A stretch of 53,822 bases of DNA from Chromera velia (lineage: Eukaryota > Sar > Chromeraceae): contig JAHBMJ010000215.1 of assembly GCA_018398765.1 (NCBI GenBank), positions 1 to 53,822 on the forward strand, read 5' to 3'. The position numbers and the translations under genes were made by a program. Below are positions 51,402 through 53,822 of this stretch, one piece after another (the first letter of the stretch is position 1; each line of letters begins with the position of its first letter). The notes beneath the pieces were generated by a model. That model saw only the letters and a list, made by a program, of their open reading frames with translations, was not told the origin of the DNA and made no database searches.

Positions 51402-51852
51402 GATCGATATAAGTTTCAATTTACAAGCAAAATCTTAAGTATAATACTATATAATGATACTTATATATCTATATATAGTTTAATATTTAATTGGTGTGTC
51501 TCAAGAAAATATAAGAAAATGATGATGATGATGGATTCGGAGGATTAAATTCTAGACCCAGCGATGCCAGATCCTAAGCCATTAACAAAGTTTTGAGGAC
51601 AACCCAGAGCACACATTCAAGGGGGGGGAGGGCGGGAACTTTGCATATCCATCGGATTAAATCGGATTGATTCGACCCAGCTCGCTTGATCGACATAATG
51701 AACCTTCAAGTTCATTGAAACCAGCCCTAGAGCCAGCCAAGCACTCATTCCACACTGTCCAGTGTATAGAGCACTAGATAGAGTACAATCGATCGATTTG
51801 ATACATTTGACGAAGCCCCTAATCAACTTACTAAGTAAAGAACTGAATGTGT

Positions 51853-51906
<54 letters not shown>

Positions 51907-51918
51907 TCTGAGAGAGAC

Positions 51919-51953
<35 letters not shown>

Positions 51954-52427
51954 TAGAAAGAGAAAAAGAGAAAAAGAGAAAGTGAAGAGAAAGGTTCAGA
52001 AAGCGAAACAAAAGAGTGGTGAGACAGACCAAAACAACAGTGGCAATTAACTTGATCAAAGTAATGAATACAATAAATCAGTCTGATACCAGAACCATAA
52101 GGGTTCAAGTTTGTGCTCGCAATGTTCAACTGGATTGATGAGAATGAGACAGAAATGAAAGAAGACGTTTCGTTGAATTCATTCAAGAATTAAAAGAAAA
52201 GAAAAACGATGTGAGGAATAGAAGACAGAAAGAATTTAAAGAAGGAAAAGAAAGGGGAGAACAGAATGTAAAGATACTGATTCATAAAAACTGAAAAGAA
52301 AGAACGGCTTGTATCAATAATAGTAGAAGGCATGCGGAAGCCCAATCATATCCAATCGCCCCTGACGTCATCTCACTAGCTCCTCACAAATCCTTCAAGT
52401 TTCATATGCTTCGAACACTGTGGCTTC
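51402..52427. other. Intergenic region with GA-rich repeat
   Basis: AT-rich at first, then a GA tract at 51855-51952, then purine-rich non-coding sequence. Nothing supports a gene. Confidence 0.5.
51855..51952. repeat. (GA)n tract
   Basis: About 47 bp of uninterrupted GA, then GA with GACA interruptions to about 51952. Confidence 0.95.
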
Positions 52428-52880
52428 TCAGGACTCTGGAGTGCCCTCCCCTCCCTCAACAATCAGGCGAGTGATTCGCCCTCCAGACCTGACACTTGCA
52501 TGAGCAGTGCATCCATACCCACTTACCAGGTGGTCCAATATATAGCAACTGCCGTCTCTTGCATAAGGAGCGGAGAAAGGGGGGAGCTGTCCCTCAGTGA
52601 GTTGAATTAAAGAAGACGCATCTTCTCCTTTGAACCCTGGCCACACGTATACAGGCTGGTTATATAAGAAAATCATGGTCTTCTCACGAACATCTTGCCT
52701 CTCCTCTTCCTTTTTCTTCTTCTTCTTCTTTTTTTTTTTTCTGTGTCTTCCGTTTGCTCCCCTCTGAGTCAGACTACTCAGGGCATTGTTCCTGTTTCTT
52801 CTTCCTGCTGTCCTTTGAAATGAAGCTTTTGATTTGAAGTGTTGATTAAAGCTAGGCTTGAGACAGCGTAGCGTACACAC
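52428..52880 (-). CDS. Weakly supported ORF, possibly a terminal exon
   Basis: An open frame of 150 codons. The first half contains a long Lys run from a simple AAG/AAA tract and has no protein-like features. The second half, from MIFLYNQPVYVWPGF to the C-terminus, has a balanced composition with aromatic and Gly/Cys residues (DGSCYILDHLVSGYGC). It may be the last exon of a gene whose other exons I cannot identify, or a mobile-element remnant. No family is recognised and the start is not trusted. Confidence 0.3.
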   Translation of the reverse strand: MCTLRCLKPSFNQHFKSKASFQRTAGRRNRNNALSSLTQRGANGRHRKKKKKKKKKKEEERQDVREKTMIFLYNQPVYVWPGFKGEDASSLIQLTEGQLPPFSAPYARDGSCYILDHLVSGYGCTAHASVRSGGRITRLIVEGGEGTPES

Positions 52881-53822
52881 GTAGTATCCTAGAAAATAAT
52901 TAGGAAAATAACAACTTTCCCTTGCCTAACGTTAGAAGTATGTAGCTAGCTGAGCCTAGCGCTGGATAGGGTCAGATCATAGGGATAACGATGGTGCGTT
53001 ATAGTCTAATAGACCACTGTCGCCGTTCAAGTTCAAAGTTCTCTAGGCGGCCTAGGCCCAGGCTGTTTTACGAGAAGACTGGCAGAAGTCATAAGAAGTC
53101 GTATAGAAAGTCGCCCGGCCTAGCGCCCGGCCCTTCAAATAGCAAACTATAACTAGCTCTAGACGCATACTAATAATGATACTACAAATGTATAGACAAA
53201 TGCCTATCATATTATGTGATTCATATAGTTTTAAGTCACATTGACTCATATTGAGAAACTCGGAAATTGAATCGGAATATGTTATGAATCAATTAATGCA
53301 ATCCAATCCAATTCAAAGTTTAATAGGACTGGTTTTGTAACTAGAAAATAGTAGAAAAAAATAATAAAAGTTAGTGAATCAATCGTTTCATGATAGTCAA
53401 CGCTAAACTATAGCTATAGAAGCTAGCTCTAATTAAGCAGCCTATATAACATTATATTATTTATATATAGCCACCCAAATTCACCCAAACCTAAAGTTTA
53501 CGATTGAAAGCTCAACAATGGTCTTTCACTTTGGAAAACTGAAAAGAATCAGTGTAATCGGAAAGAATCATTCTGTGTCGGCACCACTGTCTGTATTACA
53601 GACTCTCTTTCTCTGTCGTGCAGAAGTGCTTAAAGTTTGCGTGACTCCCTCTGCGTTTTGCTTAATTTTTGTCAACTGAGTCAAATCTCTGCCCCTTTCT
53701 GTTCCAATTAATCTCTCTCTGTGAGCAAAGTGCGACTTGCAGATCTGTGTTTGAGGGAAAGGGAACGGGGGGAGGATGAGGGGAGAGACAGAGAGGGGGG
53801 GCGGGGGGGGGGGGGGGGGGGG
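52881..53822. other. AT-rich end of window with terminal poly-G
   Basis: No gene is seen. CTAG and GCCTAGC words are abundant near 52935-53125. The window ends in a run of 20 G (53803-53822) after further G-rich sequence, probably a low-complexity contig edge or sequencing artefact. Confidence 0.6.

Noticed and set aside
53788-53822. Terminal poly-G as a telomere or G-quadruplex feature
   Set aside because: It is a plain G run at the window edge without a telomeric unit. A sequencing or contig-end artefact is more likely.

Overview
The window is nuclear DNA from an intron-rich protist. Multi-exon genes, GT-AG introns with a strong TGCAG acceptor habit, long simple repeats, mobile elements and frequent TGCATGCA words all point to a eukaryote. 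The look is that of a chromerid alga such as Chromera velia, or another alveolate. That assignment is an inference from style, since no rRNA or species marker lies in the window. All exon boundaries were read by eye from splice signals and phase agreement. No tRNA, rRNA or CRISPR array was seen.

Layout. 1-7216 (+): 3' part of a 13-exon gene for a membrane-anchored pepsin-family aspartic protease whose C-lobe catalytic motif reads D-S-T. 8218-9634 (-): a two-exon MoaD/MOCS2A sulfur carrier of molybdopterin synthase, convergent with the protease gene. 10382-17642 (+): a nine-exon tandem PH-domain protein with a very long disordered tail. 17657-25445: a gene desert with simple repeats, a 600-bp tandem duplication, a long-TIR element, a 5'-truncated LINE between 55-bp direct repeats, and a 551-bp near-perfect palindrome flanked by TA. 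25446-26072 (-): a single-exon, probably mitochondrial, single-pass membrane protein. 26901-29018 (+): a double CCCH zinc-finger protein with a Gly/Arg-rich tail. 29019-34833: no convincing gene. 34834-36656 (+): a two-exon protein of unknown family. 36657-39523: AT-rich intergenic DNA with a decayed foldback element. 39524-43814 (+): a triple CCCH zinc-finger protein with a long low-complexity tail, interrupted by an unresolved poly-C run. 43815-48450: mostly repeats, with a possible CAP-Gly exon. 48451-50267: a decayed non-LTR reverse transcriptase. 51052-51401: a short TIR element. 52428-52880 (-): a weak ORF.

The genes do not form one pathway. The architecture is moderate-GC gene blocks separated by AT-rich islands that hold most of the mobile elements. 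Three assembly defects affect reading: an N at 17476 and an N after a poly-C run at 41855, each probably hiding a frame slip inside an exon, and a 131-base gap at 26318-26448.

The most interesting signals are the altered catalytic motif of the protease, one ordered set of microsatellite blocks present in introns of two neighbouring genes, a foldback family that seems to keep its layout while its repeated word differs, a LINE insertion with very long target repeats, and 5' splice sites that carry C at position +3 in about a third of introns.
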